Below are positions 25,535 to 33,408 of a stretch of 38,601 nt of DNA, one piece after another (within the stretch, counting starts at the first letter, position 1; every line of letters begins with the position of its first letter). The position numbers and the translations under genes were made by a program. The notes under the pieces were generated by a model. It did not search any database. It saw only the letters and a list, made by a program, of their open reading frames with translations, and had not been told where the DNA came from. The DNA is from Flavobacterium psychrophilum. Its GTDB lineage: Bacteria > Bacteroidota > Bacteroidia > Flavobacteriales > Flavobacteriaceae. The DNA is taken from positions 1 through 38,601 of the forward strand of contig DYPB01000008.1 of NCBI GenBank assembly GCA_020720185.1, in the 5' to 3' direction.

Positions 25535-26188
25535 TTTTTTATTTATAATTATCAATTCGTTATATCGTTCTATTGGACCTATTTTTTTTACTAAAAATAG
25601 CTCTGAGTCAAAACAATTTAAAAATATATCTTTTTGAGATTCAATAAGATTCATTGTATTAAAAAGAATGAAACCTTTTTTTGAAACAATAGTTTTTATT
25701 TGATTTATAAATTTTACTTCAAACAAAGAAACAGACATTTTATCATCTTCAAAAATATCAATAATAATTAAATCATACATTTCGGTTGTTTCAAAAACAA
25801 ATTTGAAAGCATCGGAAATTATAATTTCTAAATTTTGAATTTCATTCAAATGAAAATATTTATTGGCAAGTTCAATAACTTCGGGATCAATTTCTACTCC
25901 GCTAATATTTCCATTAAATTTAATTTCCTCAACCAATGTTTTAATCACACTTCCGCCAGCAACCCCTAAAATTAGAATTTTTTTCATTGATTTTATTTTT
26001 TCAAAACCAATATTATGTAAGCCAATTTTTAAAATTCGCTGCAAACTGCCATAAGAATAATTTGCATTCTTTGAGTCCAAAACTAATTTTCCGTTTGCCC
26101 ACGAGACTTCAAGAGTTTTACTAAAATTAGATTTTTGCTTAAAAATATTGATTGGAACAATAAAACTAAAGCATTTTTTTAATTCCAT
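25532..26188 (-). CDS. Spermidine-synthase-like SAM-dependent methyltransferase
   Basis: The 218-aa Rossmann-fold protein has the nucleotide-binding loop ILILGVAGGSVIKTL, the acidic strand-2 end GVEIDPEVIELANKYF, ISDAFKFV and YDLIIIDIF. The fold and order match spermidine synthase and its relatives, but the aminopropyltransferase hallmark GGGDG is replaced by GVAGGS. A methyltransferase or other SAM-using role is therefore more likely than spermidine synthesis. ATG 26188 (MELKKCF) was chosen over the longer frame from 26323, which would overlap the divergent acyltransferase gene and both -7 boxes. Confidence 0.75.
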   Translation of the reverse strand: MELKKCFSFIVPINIFKQKSNFSKTLEVSWANGKLVLDSKNANYSYGSLQRILKIGLHNIGFEKIKSMKKILILGVAGGSVIKTLVEEIKFNGNISGVEIDPEVIELANKYFHLNEIQNLEIIISDAFKFVFETTEMYDLIIIDIFEDDKMSVSLFEVKFINQIKTIVSKKGFILFNTMNLIESQKDIFLNCFDSELFLVKKIGPIERYNELIIINKK

Positions 26189-26201
26189 TAACTTTTTTGC
26201 A

Positions 26202-26220
26202 CAAAAATATATTATTTTTG
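26202..26220. promoter_or_regulatory. Back-to-back -7 boxes of a divergent promoter
   Basis: Minus-strand TATTTTTG (26202-26209) faces the methyltransferase-like gene and plus-strand TATTTTTG (26213-26220) faces the acyltransferase gene, with 3 bp between them. Binding of polymerase in one direction would exclude the other. Confidence 0.5.
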
Positions 26221-26232
26221 TCATTATATATA

Positions 26233-26796
26233 ATGAATAGAATGAAAAAGAGACTTTATAAATTAATTTTCCAAAACTGTATGGGATGGAAAATTGAAGG
26301 CACAATAGATTCAAAAACAACAAAATGTGTAATGATGGTAATACCTCACACGAGTTGGCACGATTTTTATATAGGCCTTTTTACTCGAGGAATTATTGGT
26401 TTAGAAATGAATTGGGTTGGAAAAAATGAACTTTTTAAATTTCCGTTTGGTTATTATTTCAAATATATGGGCGGAGCTCCACTTGATAGAACAGGAGGTT
26501 TGAATAAAGTTGATAGCATAGCAGCAATCTTTGAAAATCGAGATCTTTTTAGATTAGCAATTTCTCCTGAAGGCACCCGAAAAAAGGTAACTGTTTTAAA
26601 ATCAGGTTTTTATTACATAGCACTAAAGGCAAATGTTCCTATAATTCCTGTTGCTTTTGATTTTGGAAAAAAAACTGTAAAACTTGGTAAACCATTTTCT
26701 CCAACGGGAAACTATGAAAATGATATTAAAGTTTTAGAAAAGCACTTTATCGGTGTACTTGGAAAAATCCCTCAAAACTCATATTCTATTCAATAG
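26233..26796 (+). CDS. 1-acyl-sn-glycerol-3-phosphate acyltransferase-like (PlsC) protein
   Basis: The 187-aa membrane-associated acyltransferase has the catalytic HxxxxD motif as HTSWHD, the glycerol-phosphate-binding GGAPLDRTGG block, EGTR in ISPEGTRKK, and PIIPVAFDFG near the end. It lacks long hydrophobic helices. Its small size fits the Bacteroidetes group of PlsC-like proteins, which may acylate lysophosphatidate or other lipids. ATG 26233 or 26242 is the start, since a -7 box ends at 26220; the leader is very short. It converges with the XRE gene, with 7 bp between the stops. Confidence 0.87.
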   Translation: MNRMKKRLYKLIFQNCMGWKIEGTIDSKTTKCVMMVIPHTSWHDFYIGLFTRGIIGLEMNWVGKNELFKFPFGYYFKYMGGAPLDRTGGLNKVDSIAAIFENRDLFRLAISPEGTRKKVTVLKSGFYYIALKANVPIIPVAFDFGKKTVKLGKPFSPTGNYENDIKVLEKHFIGVLGKIPQNSYSIQ

Positions 26797-26803
26797 AAAT
26801 TTT

Positions 26804-27301
26804 TTATTGCTTTGGACTAAACTCAGAAAAGCTACCATTCTTATAGAAAAAAACTATTTTTTCAATTTTTTCGTCATTTGATGAGATTTTAATATTCTGC
26901 ATCAAGTTATTATTATTATCATTTATCGCATTCTCGTCGATTTGATTTTTTAGATTAGGAAATGAATTTTGTTCGTTTTTTAAACTAAATAAATTCTCTT
27001 GCACTTTATTTTGATTTTCAGAAATCGGAGTAGGTGCATTTTTCTTTTTATCAGAAAATAAATCTTCATTTTCTTTTTTGTCAGATTTTGGAAAACTACC
27101 ATAACCATTCAAAATCCAATATAAATCTACATCAGGAAAAACCTCTATTATTTTTAAAATAAAATCCAAACTTGGTTTGTTTCTGCCCGAGAGCAGGTGA
27201 GACATACTAGATCGTTGTACACCAATTTTATCAGCAAAGTTTGAAGCTGAAAGAGAGTAATAATCTAATATTATTTCTAATCTTTTAATGAAATTATCCA
27301 T
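26804..27301 (-). CDS. XRE-family transcriptional regulator with a disordered C-terminal tail
   Basis: The 165-aa DNA-binding protein has a helix-turn-helix of the Cro/CI (XRE) type across about residues 4-60: ASNFADKIGVQRSSMSHLLS with recognition helix RSSMSHLLSG, then NKPSLDFILKIIEVFPDVD. The rest is Asn/Lys/Ser-rich, probably disordered, and ends in a short hydrophobic patch (KIVFFYKNGSF). Paired TTACAWWTGTAA palindromes lie immediately before its own start and before the divergent M14 gene, so it is the natural candidate to bind them and repress itself. That is inference from position. Confidence 0.87.
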   Translation of the reverse strand: MDNFIKRLEIILDYYSLSASNFADKIGVQRSSMSHLLSGRNKPSLDFILKIIEVFPDVDLYWILNGYGSFPKSDKKENEDLFSDKKKNAPTPISENQNKVQENLFSLKNEQNSFPNLKNQIDENAINDNNNNLMQNIKISSNDEKIEKIVFFYKNGSFSEFSPKQ

Positions 27302-27302
27302 A

Positions 27303-27371
27303 TTACATTTGTAAACAATTAATGAAAATTAACAGGTTACAAATGTAAATAAAAGAATTTACAAAAGCAAA
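27303..27371 (-). promoter_or_regulatory. Promoter of the XRE gene with two operator palindromes
   Basis: On the minus strand TTTG (plus 27368-27371) is followed after exactly 20 bases by TACATTTG (plus 27340-27347). The -7 box lies inside operator B, TTACAAATGTAA at 27337-27348. Operator A, TTACATTTGTAA at 27303-27314, starts one base upstream of the ATG and covers the ribosome-binding region. Additional TTTACA half-sites occur at 27358-27384. The middle of the 320-bp spacer (about 27385-27500) is plain AT-rich sequence with no further structure seen. Confidence 0.65.
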
Positions 27372-27570
27372 TTTACAGTTACAAATCATTAAAAATAGTA
27401 CTTTTTACTTAAAGTAATACTGCAAATTAGTTTATTTTAATCATTGATTATCAATTATTTAAATATATTATTAAATTTTAATAAATTACTACCCAATTAA
27501 CTGTTTACAAGCATCAATAATAATTAAAATACTGGTTTACATTAATAAACAAATATTTAAATTTACTTGT

Positions 27571-27606
27571 TTACAAATGTAAATTATATATTGTTTACAT
27601 TTGTAA
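27571..27606 (+). promoter_or_regulatory. Two operator palindromes and -7 box in front of the M14 gene
   Basis: Operator C (TTACAAATGTAA, 27571-27582) and operator D (TTACATTTGTAA, 27595-27606) start 24 bp apart. Operator D contains TACATTTG (27596-27603), a -7 match that would start transcription near 27610, shortly before ATG 27622. Half-sites (TTTACA) also occur near 27503 and 27537. No clear -33 TTTG at ideal spacing. Confidence 0.6.
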
Positions 27607-27621
27607 CATATAATTTTAATT

Positions 27622-28776
27622 ATGAATTACGAACTTCTTTTTACAGAAAATAAAACTAAAACTCTTTTTGGACGATATCTTTCATTAACCGATATTGAGT
27701 CTATTCTATATTCATTAAATACAAATAATCAATTAAAAATAGTTGGTCAATCGGTTTTAGGAAAACCTATTTATGAATATAAAATAGGTTATGGTCCTAA
27801 AAAAATATTATTATGGTCTCAGATGCACGGGAACGAAAGCACTACAACTAAATCTTTATTCGATTTTTTACATGTATTGCATTCAAAAACTGAATTTGCT
27901 ACTTATTTATTAGAAAATTTTACATTTACTTGTATTCCAATGCTAAATCCTGATGGTGCAGCCGCTTATACTCGTGAAAATGCTAATAAAATTGATTTGA
28001 ATCGAGATTTTATTAACTTTTCGCAACCAGAAAGTAAAATTTTGATGCAAGTTTTTAATAATTTTAAACCTCATTATTGTTACAATTTACATGATCAACG
28101 CACTATTCACGGTGTAGGACAATCTGAAAAACCAGCAACAGTATCGTTTCTAGCACCTTCATTTGATGAAAATCGAGATTATAACAAAAATAGGAGTGAG
28201 GCTTGTAGAATAATTATCGAAATGAATAAAACTCTACAACAATTTATTACAGGTCAAGTTGGACGATTTGATGATGATTTTAACCTAAATTGTGCGGGAG
28301 AATGTTTTCAAACCAAAGGAGTTCCAACGATTCTATTTGAGGCTGGACATTTTCAGAATGATTATGATAGAGAAATAACCCGAAAATATATCTTTTTTGC
28401 ATTAATTTCAAGTTTTGAAGCAATTTATGATTTTTCAAATAGCAATGATGGTATTATTAACACATATTTAGATATTCCTCAAAACAAACCTTTATTTTAT
28501 GATATTATTCTAAAAAATGTTAAATTCATTAATAATAATAAAAAAAATAGTATTAATATTGCATTGCAATTTAAAGAAGAATTGATTGATCAACAAATAA
28601 TATTTGTTGCATATATTGTAGGAGTAGGGAAGTTAGTTGGATTTTTTGGACATTTAGAGATAGATACTGAAAATTTTGGATTTATTGATAAAACAGAATT
28701 AAAAATTGATGAGAAAGCTAATTTTAAAATTGGAGCAAAAATTAAAATTGAAAACGGAAAAACAATTAAAATATAA
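27622..28776 (+). CDS. M14-family zinc carboxypeptidase-like protein
   Basis: The 384-aa cytoplasmic-looking protein (no signal peptide) has the M14 metallocarboxypeptidase core: zinc ligands His69 and Glu72 in MHGNES, Arg128 in DLNRDF, third zinc ligand His157 in NLHDQ, and the general base Glu240 in TILFEAGH. Residues from about 265 form a C-terminal extension of beta character. The missing signal peptide suggests an intracellular substrate such as a peptide, glutamyl conjugate or acylated small molecule. The gene is followed after 5 bp by lrp and faces an XRE gene across a shared operator region. Confidence 0.85.
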   Translation: MNYELLFTENKTKTLFGRYLSLTDIESILYSLNTNNQLKIVGQSVLGKPIYEYKIGYGPKKILLWSQMHGNESTTTKSLFDFLHVLHSKTEFATYLLENFTFTCIPMLNPDGAAAYTRENANKIDLNRDFINFSQPESKILMQVFNNFKPHYCYNLHDQRTIHGVGQSEKPATVSFLAPSFDENRDYNKNRSEACRIIIEMNKTLQQFITGQVGRFDDDFNLNCAGECFQTKGVPTILFEAGHFQNDYDREITRKYIFFALISSFEAIYDFSNSNDGIINTYLDIPQNKPLFYDIILKNVKFINNNKKNSINIALQFKEELIDQQIIFVAYIVGVGKLVGFFGHLEIDTENFGFIDKTELKIDEKANFKIGAKIKIENGKTIKI

Positions 28777-28781
28777 AATTT

Positions 28782-29261
28782 ATGAGTAAACATAGTTTAG
28801 ACGAAATTGACCTTCAGATACTAGATATGTTAATAGAAAATACTCGAGTTCCATTTACGGATATTTCTAAAAAAATGAATATATCTGCAGGAACTGTGCA
28901 TGTAAGAGTAAAAAAAATGGAAGATTCAGGTTATATTATTGGTTCATCATTAAACCTTGATTATGAAAAACTTGGCTATTCTTTTATCGCTTATATAGGT
29001 GTTTTTTTAAACAATACCTCCGAAACAAAATTTGTTTTACAACGAATCAATGAAATTCCCTTTGTAACAGTGGCACATATAACTACTGGTAAATTTAATA
29101 TATTTTGTAAGATACGAGCAAAAGATACTAAACATGCTAAAGATATAATTTTCATGATTGATGATATTGATGGCGTTTATAGAACTGAAACTATGATTTC
29201 GTTAGAAGAAAGTATTAATGATAAAAAACGATTGATGCACACCATTTTTAGCGATTTGTAA
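28782..29261 (+). CDS. Lrp/AsnC-family transcriptional regulator
   Basis: The 159-aa protein has an N-terminal winged helix (LDEIDLQILDMLIENTRVPF, then TDISKKMNISAGTVHVRVKK) and a C-terminal RAM effector-binding domain (GVFLNNTSETKFVLQRINEI and the VAHITTGKFNIFCKIRAKDT segment). Lrp-type proteins assemble as octamers and respond to amino acids. It lies 5 bp after the M14 gene, so both are one operon, and a terminator follows its stop. A link between peptide or amino-acid processing by the M14 enzyme and amino-acid sensing by this protein is plausible but unproven. Confidence 0.92.
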   Translation: MSKHSLDEIDLQILDMLIENTRVPFTDISKKMNISAGTVHVRVKKMEDSGYIIGSSLNLDYEKLGYSFIAYIGVFLNNTSETKFVLQRINEIPFVTVAHITTGKFNIFCKIRAKDTKHAKDIIFMIDDIDGVYRTETMISLEESINDKKRLMHTIFSDL

Positions 29262-29284
29262 ATTTAATAACATAAAAATAATTT

Positions 29285-29313
29285 AAACCTTATAAATGAT
29301 TATGAGGTTTTTT
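29285..29313 (+). terminator. Intrinsic terminator of the M14-lrp operon
   Basis: The stem aaaccttataa (29285-29295) pairs with ttatgaggttt (29300-29310) with one G-T pair and a 4-base loop, followed by a run of six T. It lies 23 bases after the lrp stop. Confidence 0.7.
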
Positions 29314-29328
29314 GATAAATAACAAAAT

Positions 29329-29838
29329 ATGAAAATTCCTGAAAATAAATATATTGGATATTTTGAAAATTATATTAATGAGGCTGGAACTATTAATTTG
29401 ATTGAAGAATTAGAAATTTGCCTACACGATTTTATCAAATATGTTCAAAATATTTCTATGGACAAATTTGATTATCGGTACGATGAAGGAAAATGGACTA
29501 TAAAGGAAATCATTCAGCATTTGATAGATTCTGAAAGAGTTTTTGCATACAGAGCCTTATGTTTTTCGAGAAATGACAAAACACATTTACCAGGATTTGA
29601 TGAAAATGATTATATTGCAAATACCAATGCAAATGATAGGAGTTTGCAAGATTTATTGACAGAAATGGCAGTTGTTAGACAAGCAACACTATCTCTTTAT
29701 AAAAGTTTTTCGGAAGATCAATTAAATAGAACAGGAGTAGCATCTAAAAATAATATATCAGTAGAATCAATAGGTTACATTATTATTGGTCATCAAAAAC
29801 ACCATCAAAAAGTGTTTACAGAAAAATATCTGAATTGA
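29329..29838 (+). CDS. DinB-family (YfiT-like) metal-binding protein
   Basis: The 169-aa four-helix-bundle protein of the DinB/YfiT superfamily often binds a metal through three histidines. Candidates are the histidine in IIQHLIDSERVF and the pair in GHQKHHQKVF near the C-terminus. The early block KWTIKEIIQHLIDSERVF is typical. Some family members are thiol-dependent transferases; the function here cannot be named. The ATG at 29329 starts 15 bases after the terminator of the previous operon, so its promoter must overlap that hairpin region. Confidence 0.82.
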   Translation: MKIPENKYIGYFENYINEAGTINLIEELEICLHDFIKYVQNISMDKFDYRYDEGKWTIKEIIQHLIDSERVFAYRALCFSRNDKTHLPGFDENDYIANTNANDRSLQDLLTEMAVVRQATLSLYKSFSEDQLNRTGVASKNNISVESIGYIIIGHQKHHQKVFTEKYLN

Positions 29839-29861
29839 TTTAAAATTGTTTCAAAATATTT

Positions 29862-29893
29862 TTTGAAAATATAAATAAAAAAATTACCTTTGC
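29862..29893 (+). promoter_or_regulatory. Strong promoter of rpsA (TTTG-N19-TACCTTTGC)
   Basis: TTTG at 29862-29865 is followed after exactly 19 bases by TACCTTTG at 29885-29892, an ideal match to the Bacteroidetes consensus. Transcription would begin near 29900, leaving a leader of about 110 bases before ATG 30009. Confidence 0.8.
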
Positions 29894-29948
29894 AATCCAA
29901 AATTGGAGTAGAGTTTCGTTTTGGAAATAAACAATTTATGTAAAACAC

Positions 29949-29990
29949 TTCTGTTTTTCTATCCATAAAGAAACTTAAGAAAACACAGAA
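29949..29990 (+). other. Imperfect hairpin in the rpsA leader
   Basis: The sequence ttctgtttttct (29949-29960) can pair with agaaaacacagaa (29978-29990), apart from one bulge, around a 17-base loop. Ribosomal protein S1 represses its own translation in some bacteria through leader structure; whether this hairpin does so is unknown. Confidence 0.35.
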
Positions 29991-30008
29991 TACAAATTTT
30001 ATCAGAAT

Positions 30009-31790
30009 ATGTCTGAATTATTAAAAGAACAAGAAGATTTTTTAGATGGTTTTAATTGGCACAACTTTGAAGAAGGTATTGATGCTGTTGATCAAAAAAA
30101 TCTAGAAGAATTTGAAGCATTAGTATCAAAAACCTTTATTGCAACCGACCAAGAGGAAGTGGTTGAAGGTGTGGTAGTTAGAATTACCGACAGGGATGTT
30201 ATTGTGGACATTAATGCAAAATCAGAAGGCGTAATTTCTTTAAATGAATTTCGTTACAACCAAGCCCTAAAAGTAGGTGACAAAGTTGAAGTTTTGATTG
30301 ATGTTAGAGAAGACAAAACAGGACAATTAGTTTTATCTCACAAAAAAGCAAGAGCTATGAAATCTTGGGACAGAGTTATTTCGGCTAATGAAACTGGCGA
30401 AATTGTTCAAGGTTTTGTTAAATGTAGAACAAAAGGAGGTATGATTGTTGATGTTTTTGGCATCGAAGCATTCTTGCCAGGATCTCAAATTGATGTGAAA
30501 CCTATCCGTGATTACGATGTTTATGTAAACAAAATGATGGAGTTTAAAGTTGTGAAAATCAACCATGAATTCAAAAATGTTGTGGTATCGCATAAAGCAC
30601 TTATCGAAGCTGATATTGAGGTTCAGAAAAAAGAAATTATTGGTCAATTAGAAAAAGGACAAGTATTAGAAGGTGTTGTTAAAAACATTACTTCCTATGG
30701 TGTGTTTATTGACCTTGGTGGTGTAGATGGATTAATTCATATTACAGATTTATCTTGGAGCAGAATTAATCATCCAAGTGAAGTGTTAGAATTAGATAAA
30801 AAATTAAATGTGGTAATCCTTGATTTTGATGATGAGAAAACAAGAATACAACTTGGTTTAAAACAATTAAGCGCACATCCTTGGGATGCACTTGGAGCTG
30901 ATGTAGCTGTTGGAGATAAAGTTAAAGGAAAAGTAGTAGTTATTGCGGATTACGGTGCATTTATCGAAGTTGCCGAAGGTGTTGAAGGATTAATACATGT
31001 ATCAGAAATGTCTTGGAGTACACACTTGCGTTCTGCACAAGATTTTATGAAAGTTGGAGATATGATTGATGCTGTTATCCTTACTTTAGACAAAGGTGAT
31101 AGAAAGATGTCATTAGGTATCAAACAATTAACACAAGATCCTTGGACTGATATAACTGCTAAATATCCAGTAGCTTCTAAACATGTAGGTACTGTTAGAA
31201 ATTTCACAAACTTTGGTGTTTTTGTAGAATTAGAAGAAGGAATTGATGGATTAATCTACATTTCAGATTTATCTTGGACTAAAAAAATCAAACATCCATC
31301 AGAATTTATTGCAGTTGGAGAAAAATTAGATGTTGTAGTTCTTGAATTAGATGTTGAAGGTCGTAAATTATCATTAGGACACAAACAAACTACTGAAAAC
31401 CCTTGGGATAAATATGAAGATTTATTTGCAGTTGGAACAATTCATAGCGGAGAAATAGCTGATGTTTTAGATAAAGGTGCAACGGTTGAATTTGCCGATG
31501 ACATTCTTGCATTTATACCAACCCGTTATCTTGAAAAAGAAGATGGAAAAAAATTGAAAAAAGGAGAAACTACTGAATTTAAAGTTATTGAATTTAACAA
31601 AGAATTTAAAAGAGTAGTTGCCTCTCATACATCTGTGTTCCGTGAAGAAGAAGAAAAAGTTATAAAAACTGTTGCTGAAGCAGTTGCTTCAAATAATACA
31701 CCTGCTGCAACACTTGGAGAAAATAACGATATTCTTGCGGAATTAAAAGCCAAAATGGAAAAAGAGAGTAAAGCTAAAAAAGCGGAATAA
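30009..31790 (+). CDS. rpsA: 30S ribosomal protein S1
   Basis: This RNA-binding ribosomal protein helps bind mRNA for initiation. The 593-aa product holds six S1 (OB-fold) repeats, the four central ones clearest, for example VLEGVVKNITSYGVFIDLGG and the HVGTVRNFTNFGVFVELEEG repeat, each followed by VDGLIHITDLSW-like strands. An acidic N-terminal segment and a Lys/Glu-rich C-terminus flank the repeats. The length fits Bacteroidetes S1. A strong promoter and a perfect terminator bracket the gene, so it is a single-gene unit. Confidence 0.97.
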   Translation: MSELLKEQEDFLDGFNWHNFEEGIDAVDQKNLEEFEALVSKTFIATDQEEVVEGVVVRITDRDVIVDINAKSEGVISLNEFRYNQALKVGDKVEVLIDVREDKTGQLVLSHKKARAMKSWDRVISANETGEIVQGFVKCRTKGGMIVDVFGIEAFLPGSQIDVKPIRDYDVYVNKMMEFKVVKINHEFKNVVVSHKALIEADIEVQKKEIIGQLEKGQVLEGVVKNITSYGVFIDLGGVDGLIHITDLSWSRINHPSEVLELDKKLNVVILDFDDEKTRIQLGLKQLSAHPWDALGADVAVGDKVKGKVVVIADYGAFIEVAEGVEGLIHVSEMSWSTHLRSAQDFMKVGDMIDAVILTLDKGDRKMSLGIKQLTQDPWTDITAKYPVASKHVGTVRNFTNFGVFVELEEGIDGLIYISDLSWTKKIKHPSEFIAVGEKLDVVVLELDVEGRKLSLGHKQTTENPWDKYEDLFAVGTIHSGEIADVLDKGATVEFADDILAFIPTRYLEKEDGKKLKKGETTEFKVIEFNKEFKRVVASHTSVFREEEEKVIKTVAEAVASNNTPAATLGENNDILAELKAKMEKESKAKKAE

Positions 31791-31835
31791 TTTTTTCTTT
31801 AATTAATCCGAAATTATTTTATGATTAATAAAATA

Positions 31836-31870
31836 TTAAGCCTAACATTTCAAAATGTTAGGCTTAATTG
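31836..31870 (+). terminator. Intrinsic terminator of rpsA
   Basis: A perfect 15-bp stem, ttaagcctaacattt (31836-31850) with aaatgttaggcttaa (31853-31867), has a 2-base apex (in practice a 4-base loop) and is followed by ttgtttt. It starts 45 bases after the stop. Confidence 0.85.
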
Positions 31871-31924
31871 TTTTATAAAACTTTATTTTGAAATATATAA
31901 TCCTAAAATTATTGATAAAAAAAC

Positions 31925-31933
31925 TACTTTTGC
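31925..31933 (+). promoter_or_regulatory. Promoter -7 box (TACTTTTGC) for the transglutaminase-like gene
   Basis: TACTTTTGC lies 33 bases before ATG 31967, just after the rpsA terminator. No -33 TTTG at the ideal distance. Confidence 0.5.
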
Positions 31934-31966
31934 AAATGCAGTTTAAAATTGCACAAACAAACTTCA

Positions 31967-32896
31967 ATGTTTCAGAAAGCAAAACTTTTATTCGATAAAT
32001 ATTACCCAAAATTTCAGGTACAAAAACCATGGGATCCAGTAATAATTTTTGCTCTAAATATACTTATTACAATACCTGTTTTTATCATTGCTCATCAAAA
32101 TTTAATCAACCCAAAATGGATTTATGAGTTAGACAGAATTTTATTATTACTCCTAATATTAACGGTTATTCAGCTGATTTTGAGACTTATGACTAAAATT
32201 ATACTCATAAGTCTTTTCATATATTTAATAGCACTAATCTGGGGAACTATTTTTAATAAATATGGTTTTAATGCCATTTTTGAAGATTATAGAACAATGC
32301 TATATTCGATGCAGGACAATCCAAATCCACAGGATATTATTATTAAAAAACTTTTGCCGTTTCCTAATAAATCAGAAATTATCGATGCCATTGAGTTTGA
32401 AAATCCAAAGATTAGAAACTTTGCAATTATGGCAGTTAATAAACATTTTAAACATTATAAAGTTAATAACGAATACAGAACAACTATTCAATGTTTTGCA
32501 GTTTTTAAAGAAATTAATAGCCGTTGGAACTATGTTTCTGGTCCAAAAGGATATGATTATATTGCTAAAGCAAGCGAATCGTTACAGTATTTATCAGGAA
32601 ATTGTGTTGGACATTCTATTTTTATGGCAGCCACAATAAAATCAATAGGAGGTTCAGCAAGATTAATACACACTGGTGGGCATATTTATCCTGAATTATT
32701 AATTGGAACACAAAAAGATTTAGAAAATATCAATTATATCATTAAAAAAGAGCTCTTTGCAAAAAGTGTAAAGAATAAAAAACTCCATTATCATATTGAC
32801 GAACGAGGAAATATTTGGTTAAATCTTGATTATACTGCCCAATATCCTGGCGGTCCTTTTTTGCACGAAGAAATTTTAGGGGCATTAACTTTATAA
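31967..32896 (+). CDS. Membrane protein with a transglutaminase-like (papain-fold) domain
   Basis: The 309-aa protein has an N-terminal membrane part: one helix around residues 27-43 (IIFALNILITIPVFIIAH), then two more up to about 95. A soluble C-terminal domain of about 210 residues follows. The latter contains SGNCVGHSIFMAATIKSIGG, then SARLIHTGGHIYPELLIG and a later NIWLNLDYTAQYPGGPF. This places a cysteine, a histidine and an acidic residue in the order of the transglutaminase-like fold. Its biochemical activity is unknown; many such bacterial domains are proteases or structural. ATG 31967 is used rather than a TTG at 31949, which lies too close to the -7 box. Confidence 0.8.
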   Translation: MFQKAKLLFDKYYPKFQVQKPWDPVIIFALNILITIPVFIIAHQNLINPKWIYELDRILLLLLILTVIQLILRLMTKIILISLFIYLIALIWGTIFNKYGFNAIFEDYRTMLYSMQDNPNPQDIIIKKLLPFPNKSEIIDAIEFENPKIRNFAIMAVNKHFKHYKVNNEYRTTIQCFAVFKEINSRWNYVSGPKGYDYIAKASESLQYLSGNCVGHSIFMAATIKSIGGSARLIHTGGHIYPELLIGTQKDLENINYIIKKELFAKSVKNKKLHYHIDERGNIWLNLDYTAQYPGGPFLHEEILGALTL

Positions 32897-32963
32897 CTTT
32901 TTTTGATAATCAGCAGTTGTCTCAAAAACACGCAAAGAAAAAGTGTATAGAAAAACACTTTTA

Positions 32964-33230
32964 TCAAAAACTTGCAGATGATATAAACCACTATGTTGGA
33001 TGCAAATTAGTAACATGGTTAGCTGAGTTTATATAGCTATAAGTAGTTTTTCCTCTATACCGATTCAATAAGGCGTGTAAATCAAATCCTCGACTATGAG
33101 CCTCCGTTATAGCAAAAGCTAAAGGATCCCATAATGGCGATGGATCCGTCCCTTGTGTTCCTGTTAGCCAATAAGACCAAGGTTCTATTGTTGAAACATA
33201 TAACGCATCACATTCTGGTCGAACCTTAAA
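32964..33230 (-). pseudogene. Downstream fragment of a GHL10 glycosyl-hydrolase-like gene
   Basis: The minus strand reads F-K-VRPECDALYVSTIEPW, then SYWLTGTQGTDPSPLWDPLA and FDLHALLNRYRGKTTYSYIN, ending at a TAG at 32991-32993. This is the segment that follows NAVFFQVRP in family 10 glycosyl-hydrolase-like proteins (GHL10/DUF187, YngK-like). Sense continues briefly past the TAG (WFISSASF) and then ends at TGA 32964. The rest of the ~400-aa family domain is missing. Together with 33403-33654 it is one gene interrupted by an element and then decayed. The bases from 32897 to 32963 hold nothing recognisable. Confidence 0.82.
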
Positions 33231-33408
33231 CCCGGATTACGCATTAGAAATCTATTCCAAACTCAAACTACTTCAAAAATAATCACTTACTCCTATTTTT
33301 AAATTCAAAATACAAAAGTATTCTTTCTTCAAAAATAGTCCGTGAGCACTTATTTTTATTGCATTTTGAGTTTTCATAACGAAGTCTAATGCGTAATTTG
33401 GGTTAAAA
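33226..33408. mobile_element. ~180-bp inverted-repeat element inserted in the GHL10 gene
   Basis: The ends match as inverted repeats: ttaaacccggattacgcatt at 33226-33245 against the complement of taatgcgtaatttgggttaa at 33388-33407, about 25 bp with few mismatches. The right 54 bases equal bases 1-54 of the window. Just inside the left end the plus strand reads NPDYALEIYSKLKLLQK and a stop; the right end read outward gives NPNYALDFVMKTQNAIK. No transposase fits, so it is a non-autonomous miniature element or a solo remnant. TTAA occurs beside both ends and could be a target duplication, but decay prevents certainty. Confidence 0.7.

Noticed and set aside
25532..26188. True spermidine synthase linked with the arginine decarboxylase pathway
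   Set aside because: The GGGDG aminopropyltransferase motif is replaced by GVAGGS and the gene is 20 kb from speA; it is better called a SAM-dependent methyltransferase-like protein.
27302..27621. Repeated TTACA words might be a CRISPR-like array
   Set aside because: The units are 12-bp palindromes with unequal short spacing placed at promoters; there are no regular spacers.
32262..32639. 125-aa plus-strand ORF in another frame of the transglutaminase-like gene
   Set aside because: It lies wholly inside a well-supported gene, and its sequence has no recognisable motif or own promoter.
1..33408. The two 54-bp direct copies could bound a composite transposon of 33 kb
   Set aside because: The interval holds ordinary housekeeping genes (aroB, rpsA, tatA), no transposase, and the copies are ends of a tiny element, so independent insertions are simpler.
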